From: Bifidobacterium breve
GTDB taxonomy: Bacteria > Actinomycetota > Thermoleophilia > Solirubrobacterales > Solirubrobacteraceae
Reading direction: 5' to 3'
Length of the DNA stretch: 43,770 nt
Assembly (NCBI GenBank): GCA_945878865.1
Contig: CAMCUD010000036.1
Coordinates: forward strand, 1 to 43,770
A program made the translations under genes and the position numbers. Of this stretch, positions 23,919 through 31,863 are shown piece by piece (the stretch's first letter is position 1; each line of letters opens with the position of its first letter). The notes below the pieces were generated by a model, which was not told the origin of the DNA, searched no databases, and was given only the letters and a program-made list of their open reading frames with translations.

Positions 23919-24995
23919 TCAGGCCGAATCCCACCGATGCCCGACGAACACGGGCTCGGGGACGAGCGCGACGCCGAAGGCCTCCTGCACGCCGTCGGCG
24001 ATCTCCCGTGCGAAGCCGACGAGGTCGGCCGTCTGCGCGCCGCCGAGGTTCACGAGCGCCAGCGCGTGCTTGCCCGACTGGGCGACCTGGCCGCGCCGCG
24101 TGCCGGGACCGAAGCCGGCGCGGTCGATGAGCCAGGCCGCGGAGGTCTTCGTCCGGCCGTCCGCCTCCGGGAACCCTGGCGGTCGCACCTCGGCGCCCAG
24201 GCGCTCGTGCACGCGGGCCGTCAGCGCCGCGAACGCGTCGGCGTCGAGGATGGGGTTCGTGAAGAAGGAGCCGGCACTGCGGGTGTCCGGGTCGGCCGGG
24301 TCGAGCACCATGCCCTTGCCGCGGCGCAGACCGAGCACCGCCTCGCGGGTCTCGGCAAGCGGCGCGCGCTCGCCGGCCTGCACACCGAGGGTCCGGGCCA
24401 GCTCGGCGTAGGCGATCGGCTGCGCGAGCGCCGCGTCGGGCACGAGCGCATACGTCACGCCCAGGACGACGTACCGGTCGTGGCCCTTGAAGGCGCTGTG
24501 GCGATAGCGAAAGCCGCACGCCGCCGCGGGCAGGTCGCCGACCTCTCCGTCCTCCCGGTCGAGGACGCGGACGCTCGTGATCGTCTGCGCCACCTCCTGA
24601 CCGTAGGCGCCGACGTTCTGGATCGGCGTGGCGCCGGCCAGCCCGGGGATCCCGGCGAGGCATTCGATGCCGGCCAGCCGCTCACCGACGGCATGCGCCA
24701 CGAGGGCGTCCCAAGGTTCCCCCGCGGCCACGTCCAGCAGCACCCGGTCGCCCTCGCGCCGCGTGTCGACGCCCCGGGTCGCGATACGGACGACCGTGCC
24801 ATCGAACCCTGCGTCAGCGATCACGACGTTGCTGCCGCCGCCGAGCAGGAGCACCGGCTCGCCCGCCGCATCGGCGTCCCGGATGACGGCGACCAGCTCC
24901 GCCTCGTCGGTGACCTCGAGAAGCTGGCGCGCCGGACCGCCGAGCCCGAGGGTCGTCAGCGGCGCGAGCGGAGCGTCGGGGACGGCGTCGGGCAT
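23919..24995 (-). CDS. murB: UDP-N-acetylmuramate dehydrogenase (MurB)
   Basis: 358 aa FAD enzyme reducing UDP-GlcNAc-enolpyruvate to UDP-MurNAc. FAD-binding segment EPVLLLGGGSNVV, then GIECLAGIPGLAGATPIQNVGAYGQE, which is a MurB hallmark; the insertion YRHSAFKGHDRYVV indicates the type I (E. coli-like) enzyme, and RSAGSFFTNPI holds the catalytic serine. The C-terminal segment has AAWLIDRAGF and QSGKHALALVN. The ATG is preceded by TAGACT at exactly 7 nt, a leaderless-type promoter whose TAG is the murC stop, so murB may have its own start besides read-through from murC. Confidence 0.94.
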   Translation of the reverse strand: MPDAVPDAPLAPLTTLGLGGPARQLLEVTDEAELVAVIRDADAAGEPVLLLGGGSNVVIADAGFDGTVVRIATRGVDTRREGDRVLLDVAAGEPWDALVAHAVGERLAGIECLAGIPGLAGATPIQNVGAYGQEVAQTITSVRVLDREDGEVGDLPAAACGFRYRHSAFKGHDRYVVLGVTYALVPDAALAQPIAYAELARTLGVQAGERAPLAETREAVLGLRRGKGMVLDPADPDTRSAGSFFTNPILDADAFAALTARVHERLGAEVRPPGFPEADGRTKTSAAWLIDRAGFGPGTRRGQVAQSGKHALALVNLGGAQTADLVGFAREIADGVQEAFGVALVPEPVFVGHRWDSA

Positions 24996-25002
24996 CCTGG
25001 CG

Positions 25003-25008
25003 AGTCTA
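25003..25008 (-). promoter_or_regulatory. candidate -10 box TAGACT of murB overlapping the murC stop
   Basis: TAGACT then 7 nt then the murB ATG. The TAG is the stop codon of murC, the same arrangement as at the trpS-scpA junction. Confidence 0.4.
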
Positions 25009-26328
25009 GGAGTCGGCCACGAGCCGGCGGCCGAGCGCGTCGACGTCGCCGGCGCCCATCACCAGGCAGATATCGCCGTCGCGCAGCAGTCCGCGCAGCA
25101 CGGGCTCGGCGTCGTCGAACCCCGGCAGCCAGAGCACCGGCCGGCCGGGCGCCGTGTCCGCGGCGGCCTGCGCGATCAGCCGCCCCGTCACGCCGGGGTG
25201 GTCCTCGGCCCGTTCGCGCGCGGGGTAGACGTCGAGCACGACCACGACGTCAGCGGCGGCGAGCTCGGCGCCGAACCGGCGGCCCAGGAGCTTCGTGCGA
25301 CTGAAGAGGTGCGGCTGGAACACCGCGACGACCCGGCGAGGCGCCAGGGTCCGCGCGGCCGCGATCGTGGCACCGACCTCCGTCGGGTGGTGGGCGTAGT
25401 CATCGACGACGAGCGCGCCGGACGCCGTCTGCCCGAGCCGCTCGAAGCGGCGTCCGGCGCCGCGGAACTCGGCGAGCGCGGCGATCGCGCGGGCCTCGTC
25501 GGCGCCCGCCAGGCGGCACGCCTCCAGTGCGGCGGCCGCGTTGCGGGCGTTGTGCTCGCCGGGAACCGCGAGCGTGACCTCGGTCCCGTGCCACGCGAAG
25601 GCGGTGCCGCCGCCGGGTGCGCCGTGGGCGTCCGCCGTGAACTCGACGATCGGCCCTTCGCCGCGCAGTGGGCGCAGCGCGGGCGGCAGCACGGCAGTCT
25701 GGGATTGGCCGAGGAACGTCGCGAACGTCTGCTCGAGATCCACGGTGGACGCGTACGTCGTGTGGTGGTCGAGTTCGAGATTCGTGACCACGGCGACCTC
25801 CGGATGGAGGTTGAGGAACGAGCGATCGGACTCGTCGGCCTCGACGACCAGCCACTCGCCGCTCCCCCACGCCGCGTTCGTCCCTGTCGTCCGCAGCGCA
25901 CCGCCGATGAGGTACGACGGATCCATGCCGGCGCCGAGCAGCGCATGCGCGATCATCGAGGTCGTCGTGGTCTTGCCGTGCGCGCCGGCGACAGCGATCG
26001 TCCGCTTCTCCGCGCTGACCTGGCCGAGCAGCTGCCCGCGGTGCAGCTCGGTCAGCCCGCGTCGCCTGCCCTCTTCGCGCTCGGGGTTCTCCGCCGCGAT
26101 CGCCGTGGAGACGACGAGCTCGACGTCCTCGCCGGCGGGGACGTTCCCCGCGTCGTGGCCGATGACCGGCTCGATGCCCGCCTCGCGGACCCGCACGAGA
26201 TACGGCGACTCCGCCCGGTCGGAGCCGGTGACGGTGGCGCCGAGCGCCTGGGCGACGATCGCCAAGCCGCTCATCCCGGCGCCCCCGAGACCGACGAAGT
26301 GCAGGCGGCGCGACGACCAGGCGGACAT
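25006..26328 (-). CDS. murC: UDP-N-acetylmuramate-L-alanine ligase (MurC)
   Basis: 440 aa ATP-dependent Mur ligase adding L-Ala to UDP-MurNAc. N-terminal UDP-binding Rossmann motif HFVGLGGAGMSGLA; ATP P-loop AGAHGKTTTTSM; central VVEADESDRSFL and NLELDHHTTY; C-terminal DDYAHHPTEVGATI, all diagnostic of MurC rather than other Mur ligases. It follows the inserted tetR gene by 40 nt and has its own TAGCCT box 8 nt before the ATG, so it can head a murC-murB-ftsQ-(ftsZ) unit independent of the rest of the cluster. Confidence 0.96.
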   Translation of the reverse strand: MSAWSSRRLHFVGLGGAGMSGLAIVAQALGATVTGSDRAESPYLVRVREAGIEPVIGHDAGNVPAGEDVELVVSTAIAAENPEREEGRRRGLTELHRGQLLGQVSAEKRTIAVAGAHGKTTTTSMIAHALLGAGMDPSYLIGGALRTTGTNAAWGSGEWLVVEADESDRSFLNLHPEVAVVTNLELDHHTTYASTVDLEQTFATFLGQSQTAVLPPALRPLRGEGPIVEFTADAHGAPGGGTAFAWHGTEVTLAVPGEHNARNAAAALEACRLAGADEARAIAALAEFRGAGRRFERLGQTASGALVVDDYAHHPTEVGATIAAARTLAPRRVVAVFQPHLFSRTKLLGRRFGAELAAADVVVVLDVYPARERAEDHPGVTGRLIAQAAADTAPGRPVLWLPGFDDAEPVLRGLLRDGDICLVMGAGDVDALGRRLVADS

Positions 26329-26336
26329 GGCGCGCC

Positions 26337-26342
26337 AGGCTA
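26337..26342 (-). promoter_or_regulatory. candidate -10 box TAGCCT of murC
   Basis: TAGCCT then 8 nt then the murC ATG on the minus strand; predicts a leader of 0-1 nt. It lies in the 40-nt gap after tetR. Confidence 0.45.
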
Positions 26343-26368
26343 GTGGACGAGCCCGCCGCGACCGGGGT

Positions 26369-26998
26369 CTACGACGTCGATGCCGCGGCCGGCGCGCCGC
26401 GCAGCGCCGCGTCAAGCCACCCGTCCACGAGCTGCCGCCATCCGCGCACCAGGCGATCGTGGGAGAAGCCCTGATCGATCCGACGTACGTACGCGCAGGG
26501 GTTCAGGACGTCGAGGAAGAACTCCGCGCCCATCTCGGCGTCGGCGTCCGGTGCGGCCTCGCTGAGGAGCACGACGAGGTGCGTCCGGTAGAGCTGCCAC
26601 GGGGGGCTTCCGTTCAGACCCCCGAGGTCGGCCGCCATCGAGAGCAGCTGCCCGTGGCGGGCGACGAAGTCGAGGTACGCCTCGCCGAACGCGTACAGGC
26701 GCTCTCGCGGCGGCGCGCCCGGTCCCAGCGGCGCGTCGCCGCGGATCATCTGCTCCTGCAGGACGCGGTCCTGTTCGTCGAGCAGCGCCAGAGCGAGGCC
26801 GGCCTTGTCACCGAACCGCCGGTACAGCGTGCCCTTGCCGACCCCTGCGCGGCTCGCCACGTCGTCCATCGAGACGTGCTCGACCCCACGCTCGGCGAAC
26901 AGCTCGGCGGCGGCCTGAAGGATCCGCAGCCGGTTGCGCGCCGCATCGGCCCGTTCCACGGGCGCGGGCGAGGCGGTGACCAGGGGCAGTGACTCCAT
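26369..26998 (-). CDS. TetR-family transcriptional regulator
   Basis: 209 aa. N-terminal helix-turn-helix: RLRILQAAAELFAERGVEH, VSMDDVASRAGVGKGTLYRRFGDK (about 25-70), a classic TetR DNA-binding domain. The C-terminal ligand and dimer domain has a conserved helix RLYAFGEAYLDFVARHGQL. I used the ATG giving MESLPLV; an ATG 45 nt upstream would add 15 residues. It is the last gene of the yceI-FMN reductase-tetR unit that interrupts the dcw cluster. The paired operators at the yceI promoter are its likely targets, which would make it autoregulatory; this is inference. Confidence 0.88.
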   Translation of the reverse strand: MESLPLVTASPAPVERADAARNRLRILQAAAELFAERGVEHVSMDDVASRAGVGKGTLYRRFGDKAGLALALLDEQDRVLQEQMIRGDAPLGPGAPPRERLYAFGEAYLDFVARHGQLLSMAADLGGLNGSPPWQLYRTHLVVLLSEAAPDADAEMGAEFFLDVLNPCAYVRRIDQGFSHDRLVRGWRQLVDGWLDAALRGAPAAASTS

Positions 26999-27033
26999 GA
27001 TCACGCCATTCTGATCAATCGCCCCGCCGGATG

Positions 27034-27047
27034 CACGAAACATCGTG
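27034..27047. promoter_or_regulatory. inverted repeat upstream of tetR
   Basis: CACGA-AACA-TCGTG in the 51-bp gap between the FMN reductase stop and the tetR start. It has the same 5-N4-5 layout as the yceI operators but a different sequence, so it may be an unrelated site or a weak hairpin. Confidence 0.3.
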
Positions 27048-27049
27048 TG

Positions 27050-27598
27050 TCACCCCACCTTCGCGCCCTCCGCCAGCTCCACGAGGGCCGCGAGAATCGT
27101 CTCCAGCGCCTGACGCTGGTCGTCGTCGACCGGCAGCCCGCGCTCGTCGAGCGTCTCGTGCGCCTGGCCGATCGGCAGCTCCTCCTCGTGGACGTTCGCG
27201 CCGGCGAACTGCAGCGCCTTCCGGAGCTGATCCTGCGCCCAGATGGCGCCGAACAGGCCCGTGCTCGCGCCGACGACCGCGACGGGGCGGCCCTTCAGGG
27301 CGTTGTCGGGGTACGGCCGGGACAGCCAATCCACGGCGTTCTTCAGCTGGCCGGGGATGCCGGCGTTGTACTCGGGGGTGACGAAAAGGACGGCGTCGGC
27401 CGCCTCCACCGTCGCGCGGAACGCCTCGACGGCGACTCCGGGATCGGACTCGAGGTCCTCGTCGAAGGGGGGCAGGTCGCGAAGGCCGTTCCACACCTCG
27501 AGCTCCACCCCGGACGGCAGCAGATGGGCTGCCGCCCGGAGCAGGCGCGTGTTGTGGGAATCGCGGCGCAGGCTGCCCGAGATGCCCAGGATCCTCAT
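27050..27598 (-). CDS. NADPH-dependent FMN reductase family protein
   Basis: 182 aa flavodoxin-like reductase. FMN phosphate-binding loop GISGSLRRDSHNTRLL (5-20), the middle motif VTPEYNAGIPGQLKNAVDWLSR and PVAVVGASTGLFGAIWAQDQLR match the ChrR/azoreductase/quinone-reductase group. It probably reduces quinones, chromate or azo compounds with NAD(P)H. It begins 2 nt after yceI, so the two are co-translated. The TetR gene follows after 51 nt. The pairing with a lipid-binding YceI protein suggests a quinone- or isoprenoid-related stress function, but the substrate is unknown. Confidence 0.88.
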   Translation of the reverse strand: MRILGISGSLRRDSHNTRLLRAAAHLLPSGVELEVWNGLRDLPPFDEDLESDPGVAVEAFRATVEAADAVLFVTPEYNAGIPGQLKNAVDWLSRPYPDNALKGRPVAVVGASTGLFGAIWAQDQLRKALQFAGANVHEEELPIGQAHETLDERGLPVDDDQRQALETILAALVELAEGAKVG

Positions 27599-27600
27599 GG

Positions 27601-28146
27601 CTACTGGGCGACGAACTCGACGTGGATGTTCAGCGTGACCTCGTCGGCGAGCACGTTGCCGCCCTTGGGCAGCGGCGCGTTCCAGGTCAGGCCGAGCGCG
27701 TTCTTGTCGACGACGGTCGTCAGCTCGACGGCCCCGCGGGTCTCGCCGCCGAGACCCTCGACCGGCTCGGTGTACGTGCCGGTGGCGACGACGTCGACGC
27801 TGTTGTCCTTGACGGTCAGCGTGCCCTCGACACGGGCGGTCCCGTCGGCGTCGAACTCGACCTTGCTCGAGCGGAAGCGGATCTCGGGGTGGTTCGCCGC
27901 GTCGAAGAACTCCGGCGACAGCAGATGGCCGCGGAACTGCTCGGGCTGGACGACGGCGATGCTCTCGGCCTTCGCCGCGCCCTCGATGGCCGTCTCGCCG
28001 TTCTCGCCGACGGTCAGCGTCGCCGTGACGTCGGTGAACGAGGAGCGGAACGTGCTGACGATGTGCTTGACGGCGAAGCCGAAGCTCGAGTGGATCGGGT
28101 CGGCGCCGTAAACACCAGGAGCGAAGGGCTGCGTTGCGGTGGTCAT
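27601..28146 (-). CDS. YceI-family lipocalin-like protein
   Basis: 181 aa, no signal peptide. It shows the YceI pattern: YGADPIHSSFGFAVKHIVSTFRSSF at the N-terminus, HLLSPEFFDAANHPEIRFRSS in the middle and VEGTLTVKDNSVDV further on. The family forms an eight-stranded barrel binding polyisoprenoids or amphiphiles. The ATG has AAGGAGA 8 nt upstream, one of the few clear Shine-Dalgarno sequences in the window, and a leader of about 40 nt containing an operator-like inverted repeat. First gene of the inserted module. Confidence 0.9.
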   Translation of the reverse strand: MTTATQPFAPGVYGADPIHSSFGFAVKHIVSTFRSSFTDVTATLTVGENGETAIEGAAKAESIAVVQPEQFRGHLLSPEFFDAANHPEIRFRSSKVEFDADGTARVEGTLTVKDNSVDVVATGTYTEPVEGLGGETRGAVELTTVVDKNALGLTWNAPLPKGGNVLADEVTLNIHVEFVAQ

Positions 28147-28163
28147 GTGAGGGTTCTCCTTTT

Positions 28164-28235
28164 CGGACTGTGGTCCGGTTGTGCGTGCAACCACCATAGC
28201 GGACCCTAGTCCGGTTGCAATACTTGCGCGCGCAA
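28164..28235 (-). promoter_or_regulatory. yceI promoter with two CGGAC-N4-GTCCG operators
   Basis: Minus-strand -35 TTGCAA (28215-28220) and -10 TATGGT (28193-28198), 16-nt spacer. One inverted repeat CGGAC-CCTA-GTCCG (28200-28213) fills the spacer; a second, CGGAC-TGTG-GTCCG (28164-28177), lies in the leader. Both are followed on the plus strand by GTTG. Between them is GGTTG-TGCGTG-CAACC (28177-28192), and upstream of the -35 a perfect palindrome TTGCGCGCGCAA (28224-28235). The layout fits repression by a dimeric regulator, most simply the TetR encoded in the same unit. Confidence 0.65.
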
Positions 28236-28264
28236 CTTGGCACGCAGACACTCCCCACACTCGC

Positions 28265-28308
28265 GAACGTCTGATCGCCGTCGCTCTGACGACGGTGATC
28301 GGACGTTC
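28265..28308 (+). repeat. 44-nt hairpin repeat, copy C
   Basis: 41 of 44 bases match copies A and B, same strand orientation. Differences: position 8 C to T (C-G pair becomes T-G), position 18 T to C (T-G becomes C-G) and position 22 A to C in the loop. It overlaps the murG TGA by 2 nt, at the junction between murG and the inserted yceI module. Confidence 0.9.
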
Positions 28309-29365
28309 AGCGCGCCGCGGCGGCGGTGACCTGCGCGGCGATGTCCTTCGCCGCGCGGGGTCGGGCCAGGCCGGCGGAGGCGTCCGCCATCGCCCGCAGG
28401 CGCACGGGATCGCCGAGCAGCGCGTCGACCTCTGCGCGCAGCCCCTGTCCCGTGAGCTCGTCGTCGCGGATCAGCACCGCGGCGCCCGCGTCGACCATCC
28501 ACCGCGCGTTCGCGGTCTGGTGATCGGCGGCAGCGTGCGGGTAGGGCACCAGGATCGCCGGTACCCCGTGGGCGGCGACCTCGAACACCGAGCCCCCCGA
28601 CCGGGCCACGCAGAGATCCGCCGCGGCCAAGGCCGGTGCGAACGGCGCGATGTACGCCCGCAGGTCGTAGCCGTCGGGCGGCGGATCGCCCAGCCGTTCG
28701 ACGAGCATCTCGTGATCACGCGTTCCCGACGCGTGCAGGACGTGGAAGTCACCGCCGGCCAGCCCCTCGACGGCGGCGAGGTTCACCGACCGGGCGCCGA
28801 GGGACCCGCCGAAGACCAGCACGCAGCGATCATCCTCACCGATGCCGAACGTCTCGCGCGCGGCGGCCCGCTCCGTGCACGGGTCGGGCACCGGCCGGCC
28901 GGTCACGACGAACGGCGCGCCGTCGTGGCCTTCCAGCGGGAACGCGAGGCACACCGCGCGGGCGAAGCGCGCCAGCAGGCGGTTCGAGACGCCGAGGTGA
29001 CTGTCGGCCTCGGTCAGGACCAAGGGGATGCGCCGCAGGACGGCCGCGATCCCGACCACCCCGGCGACGTACCCGCCGCCGCCCATCACCGCATCGGGCT
29101 TGAGCCGGCCGAGCAGCCGCCAAGCCGAGAACGTCGCCCCGACCGCCATGAGCGCCGCCTTCGCGGCCTTCAGCGGGTTCGTCCGGCTCAGTCCCTGGAC
29201 GCGCAGCTGGTGCAGCTCGTATCCCGCCTCGGGCACGAGCGTGACTTCCGCCCGCTCGCCGCCGGCGAACACGACCTCGGCGCCGTCAGCCCGCAGCTCG
29301 CCGGCGACCGCCAGCGCGGGCACCACGTGCCCCGCCGTTCCGCCCGCTGCGATCACGATCCGCAT
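28307..29365 (-). CDS. murG: UDP-N-acetylglucosamine-lipid I transferase (MurG)
   Basis: 352 aa GT28 glycosyltransferase forming lipid II on the cytoplasmic face of the membrane. N-terminal GGTAGHVVPALAVA (glycine-rich loop), VMGGGGYVAGV, TEADSHLGVSNRLL, VFGGSLGAR and C-terminal ARSGGSVFEVAAHGVPAILVPYPHAAADHQ, the UDP-GlcNAc-binding block. E to D in the usual HEQN-like motif (here TEADSHLG) is seen; the rest is canonical. Its first 80 nt overlap the 3' end of ftsW. The stop is inside hairpin repeat copy C. Confidence 0.96.
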   Translation of the reverse strand: MRIVIAAGGTAGHVVPALAVAGELRADGAEVVFAGGERAEVTLVPEAGYELHQLRVQGLSRTNPLKAAKAALMAVGATFSAWRLLGRLKPDAVMGGGGYVAGVVGIAAVLRRIPLVLTEADSHLGVSNRLLARFARAVCLAFPLEGHDGAPFVVTGRPVPDPCTERAAARETFGIGEDDRCVLVFGGSLGARSVNLAAVEGLAGGDFHVLHASGTRDHEMLVERLGDPPPDGYDLRAYIAPFAPALAAADLCVARSGGSVFEVAAHGVPAILVPYPHAAADHQTANARWMVDAGAAVLIRDDELTGQGLRAEVDALLGDPVRLRAMADASAGLARPRAAKDIAAQVTAAAAR

Positions 29366-30524
29366 GTGGCCTGGATCCTTGCGACTTCGGCTCCGGCGTG
29401 ACGGCTCGTAGGGTCAGCGCCCCGCGCGAGGCGATGTTCAGCAGCAGCCCCATCGACGCCAACAGCACGGTGATGGAGGTCGAGCCGTTGGAGACGAACG
29501 GCAGCGGCTCGCCGGTCAGCGGCGCGATCCCGAGCACCGCGAAGACGTTAAGCAGCGCCTGGCCGACGATCAGTGATGTCACGCCCGTCGCCAGCAGCCG
29601 CTCGTACTGGCTGCGCGCGCCCTTGGCCGTCCGCAGACCCGCGTAGGCGATGAGGCCGTACAGCGACAGCAGCGCGCAGACGCCGATGACCCCGAGCTCC
29701 TCGCCGATGACGGCGAGGATGAAGTCCGTGTGCGCCTCGGGCAGGTAGAAGATCTTCTGCACCGACTGCCCGGGCCCGACGCCGAAGATCCCGCCAGAGC
29801 CCAGGGCGATCTGGCCCTGCACGGCCTGAAAGCCGGTGCCGCCGGCGTCGGCCCACGGGTCGAGGAAGCTCGTCATGCGGTCGCGCATGTAGGGCACCGC
29901 GAAGGCCACGACGGTGACGAGCCCGGCCGACGCGCCCGCGAGCGTTCCCAGCACGCGCAGCGGCGCGCCGGCGACCAGCAGCATCGCGGCGACCGTGCAG
30001 CCGATGATCAGCGTCGTGCCGAGGTCGGGCGTGGCGATGACGGGCAGGAGCGCGGCGCCGACCACGAGCAGCGTCGGGCTGATCAGCGTCTGGACCGTGC
30101 GCATCCGCTGTGGGCGCTCGGCCAGCATCTTCGCGACGTACAGGACGATCGCCAGCTTCATGACCTCCGAGGGCTGGAACGTCAGCGGGCCGACGCCGAT
30201 CCAGCGGCGCGCGCCGTTGACCGACACCCCGATCCCCGGCACGTGGACCAGGACCATGAGGACGAAGCCCGCGACGAGCAGCAGCGGGCCGAACCGGCGC
30301 GCGAGCTCGAGGCCGTGGCGCGCCATGAGCTGCATGACCGCGAGGCCCACCGCGCCGTAGACGAGGTACTTCACGAGGTAGCTCGTGCCGTCGCCGCCCT
30401 GCAGCACGTTCGGCGCGCTCGTCGCGCTGAAGACCATGACCGCGCCGAAGGCCAGGAGGCAGAGGGTCGCCGTGAGGAGCAGATTGTGCTCCAGCGGCTG
30501 GGTACGGCGACGGGGTTCTGCCAT
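29286..30524 (-). CDS. ftsW: septal peptidoglycan glycosyltransferase FtsW
   Basis: 412 aa SEDS-family polymerase with about ten membrane segments. It contains GARRWIGVGPLTFQPSEVMKLAIVLYVA, TPDLGTTLIIGC, the extracellular loop near QGQIALGSGGIFGVGPGQS and EAHTDFILAVIGEELG, then LPFVSNGSTSITVLLASMG near the end, all SEDS hallmarks. It works with FtsI. The ATG overlaps the murD stop by 1 nt. The C-terminal tail of about 30 residues (Arg/Gly-rich) is encoded in the 80-nt overlap with murG, an unusually long same-strand overlap. Confidence 0.95.
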   Translation of the reverse strand: MAEPRRRTQPLEHNLLLTATLCLLAFGAVMVFSATSAPNVLQGGDGTSYLVKYLVYGAVGLAVMQLMARHGLELARRFGPLLLVAGFVLMVLVHVPGIGVSVNGARRWIGVGPLTFQPSEVMKLAIVLYVAKMLAERPQRMRTVQTLISPTLLVVGAALLPVIATPDLGTTLIIGCTVAAMLLVAGAPLRVLGTLAGASAGLVTVVAFAVPYMRDRMTSFLDPWADAGGTGFQAVQGQIALGSGGIFGVGPGQSVQKIFYLPEAHTDFILAVIGEELGVIGVCALLSLYGLIAYAGLRTAKGARSQYERLLATGVTSLIVGQALLNVFAVLGIAPLTGEPLPFVSNGSTSITVLLASMGLLLNIASRGALTLRAVTPEPKSQGSRPHADRDRSGRNGGARGARAGGRRRAAG

Positions 30525-31831
30525 CAGGCGGAGGTTCGACGCGCGGCGACAAGCTCCTTGAAGCGCCTGCCGCGGGCCTCGAAGTTCGGGAACTGGTCGA
30601 ACGACGCGCAGGCGGGCGAGAGCAGCACGACGTCGCCGGGCTTCGCCGCTTCGGCCGCGCGCTGCACGGCGCTCTCAAGGTCCCCGACGGCCGTGCCACC
30701 TCCGATCGCCTCGCCGATGCCCGGGCCGTCCTCTCCTATGAGCCACACCCCGGCGAGCTGCTGCGCCGGCTCGCGCAGCGGGGTGAAGTCCTGCGCCTTG
30801 CCGACGCCACCGAGGATCAGGTGCACCCCCGTTTGCCCGTCGTCGGCCATCGCGCGCATGGCGACCAGCGTGCTCGCGACGTTCGTCGCCTTCGAGTCGT
30901 TGACGAACAGGACGCCGTCGACGCTCCCCACCTCCTCAAGGCGGTGCTCGACGCCGGGAAAGGTGCGCAGCGCCTCGCGCACCGCATCCACGGGCACGTC
31001 GCGGGCGAGCGCGACCGCCGCCGCGGCCGCGGCGTTCGCGCGGTTGTGCGCGCCGCGGATGCGCAGGTCGTCGTGGGCGAGCAGCGGGACGTCCTGCCAC
31101 CACAGGTGCCCGGCGCGGTCGTCGAGGTCGCCGCCCGGGCCGAACGTGATGGTGGTCGCGCCGCCGCCGACCTCGCCGAAGCCGACGGGCAGGACGGCGA
31201 CATCCCCGGGCTGCTGGTGGGCGAACAGCCGGAGCTTCGCCGCGCGATAGGCCTCGAACGTCCCGTGCCGGTCGAGGTGATCGGGCTCGATGTTCAGCAG
31301 CACCGCCGCCTCCGGCGCGAACGCCTCGGTGTCCTCGAGCTGGAAGGACGAGGCCTCACAGACGATCGGCGCCGTGTCGGGCAGCTCGCCGACGAGCGCG
31401 CTCAGCGGCCGCCCGACGTTCCCCGCGACGGCGACGGGCCCACCGGCGGCGCGCAGGATCGCGCCGAGCAGCTCCACCGTCGTCGTCTTGCCGTTCGTGC
31501 CCGTCACGGCGTACCAGGGGTTGGGCAGGCACCGCCAGGCCAGCTCGAGCTCGCCGATCACGGGCACGCCGCGTGCCAGGGCGGCCTGGATGACGGGCGC
31601 CTCGCGCGGCACGCCGGGGGACTTCACGACGGCGCGCGCGTCCTCCAGCGCGTCGAGCCCGTCGCCCCCGAGCCGGACGTCGAGCTCGGGCGGCAGCTCG
31701 ACCGGGCTGCCGCTGTCGACCCCGACCACGTCCTGGCCGAGCCGGCGCAGCAGGCGCATGGCGGCGACGCCCGAGCGGGCGAGGCCGACGACGAGCCACG
31801 GGCCTTCGGGCAGCGGTGGACGGCGGGACAC
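30524..31831 (-). CDS. murD: UDP-N-acetylmuramoyl-L-alanine-D-glutamate ligase (MurD)
   Basis: 435 aa Mur ligase adding D-Glu. N-terminal WLVVGLARSGVAAMRLL, P-loop VTGTNGKTTTVELL, EASSFQLEDTEAF, NIEPDHLDRHGTFEAYRAAK, then EHRLEEVGSVDGVLFVNDSKATN and the C-terminal LSPACASFDQFPNFEARGRRFKEL, where the last block is typical of MurD. I used the GTG at the first recognisable homology (the frame stays open far upstream). Its stop shares one base with the ftsW ATG. Confidence 0.94.
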   Translation of the reverse strand: MSRRPPLPEGPWLVVGLARSGVAAMRLLRRLGQDVVGVDSGSPVELPPELDVRLGGDGLDALEDARAVVKSPGVPREAPVIQAALARGVPVIGELELAWRCLPNPWYAVTGTNGKTTTVELLGAILRAAGGPVAVAGNVGRPLSALVGELPDTAPIVCEASSFQLEDTEAFAPEAAVLLNIEPDHLDRHGTFEAYRAAKLRLFAHQQPGDVAVLPVGFGEVGGGATTITFGPGGDLDDRAGHLWWQDVPLLAHDDLRIRGAHNRANAAAAAAVALARDVPVDAVREALRTFPGVEHRLEEVGSVDGVLFVNDSKATNVASTLVAMRAMADDGQTGVHLILGGVGKAQDFTPLREPAQQLAGVWLIGEDGPGIGEAIGGGTAVGDLESAVQRAAEAAKPGDVVLLSPACASFDQFPNFEARGRRFKELVAARRTSA

Positions 31832-31863
31832 CGTCAGAAGGCTGTCAGGCCGGGCCGACGGCC

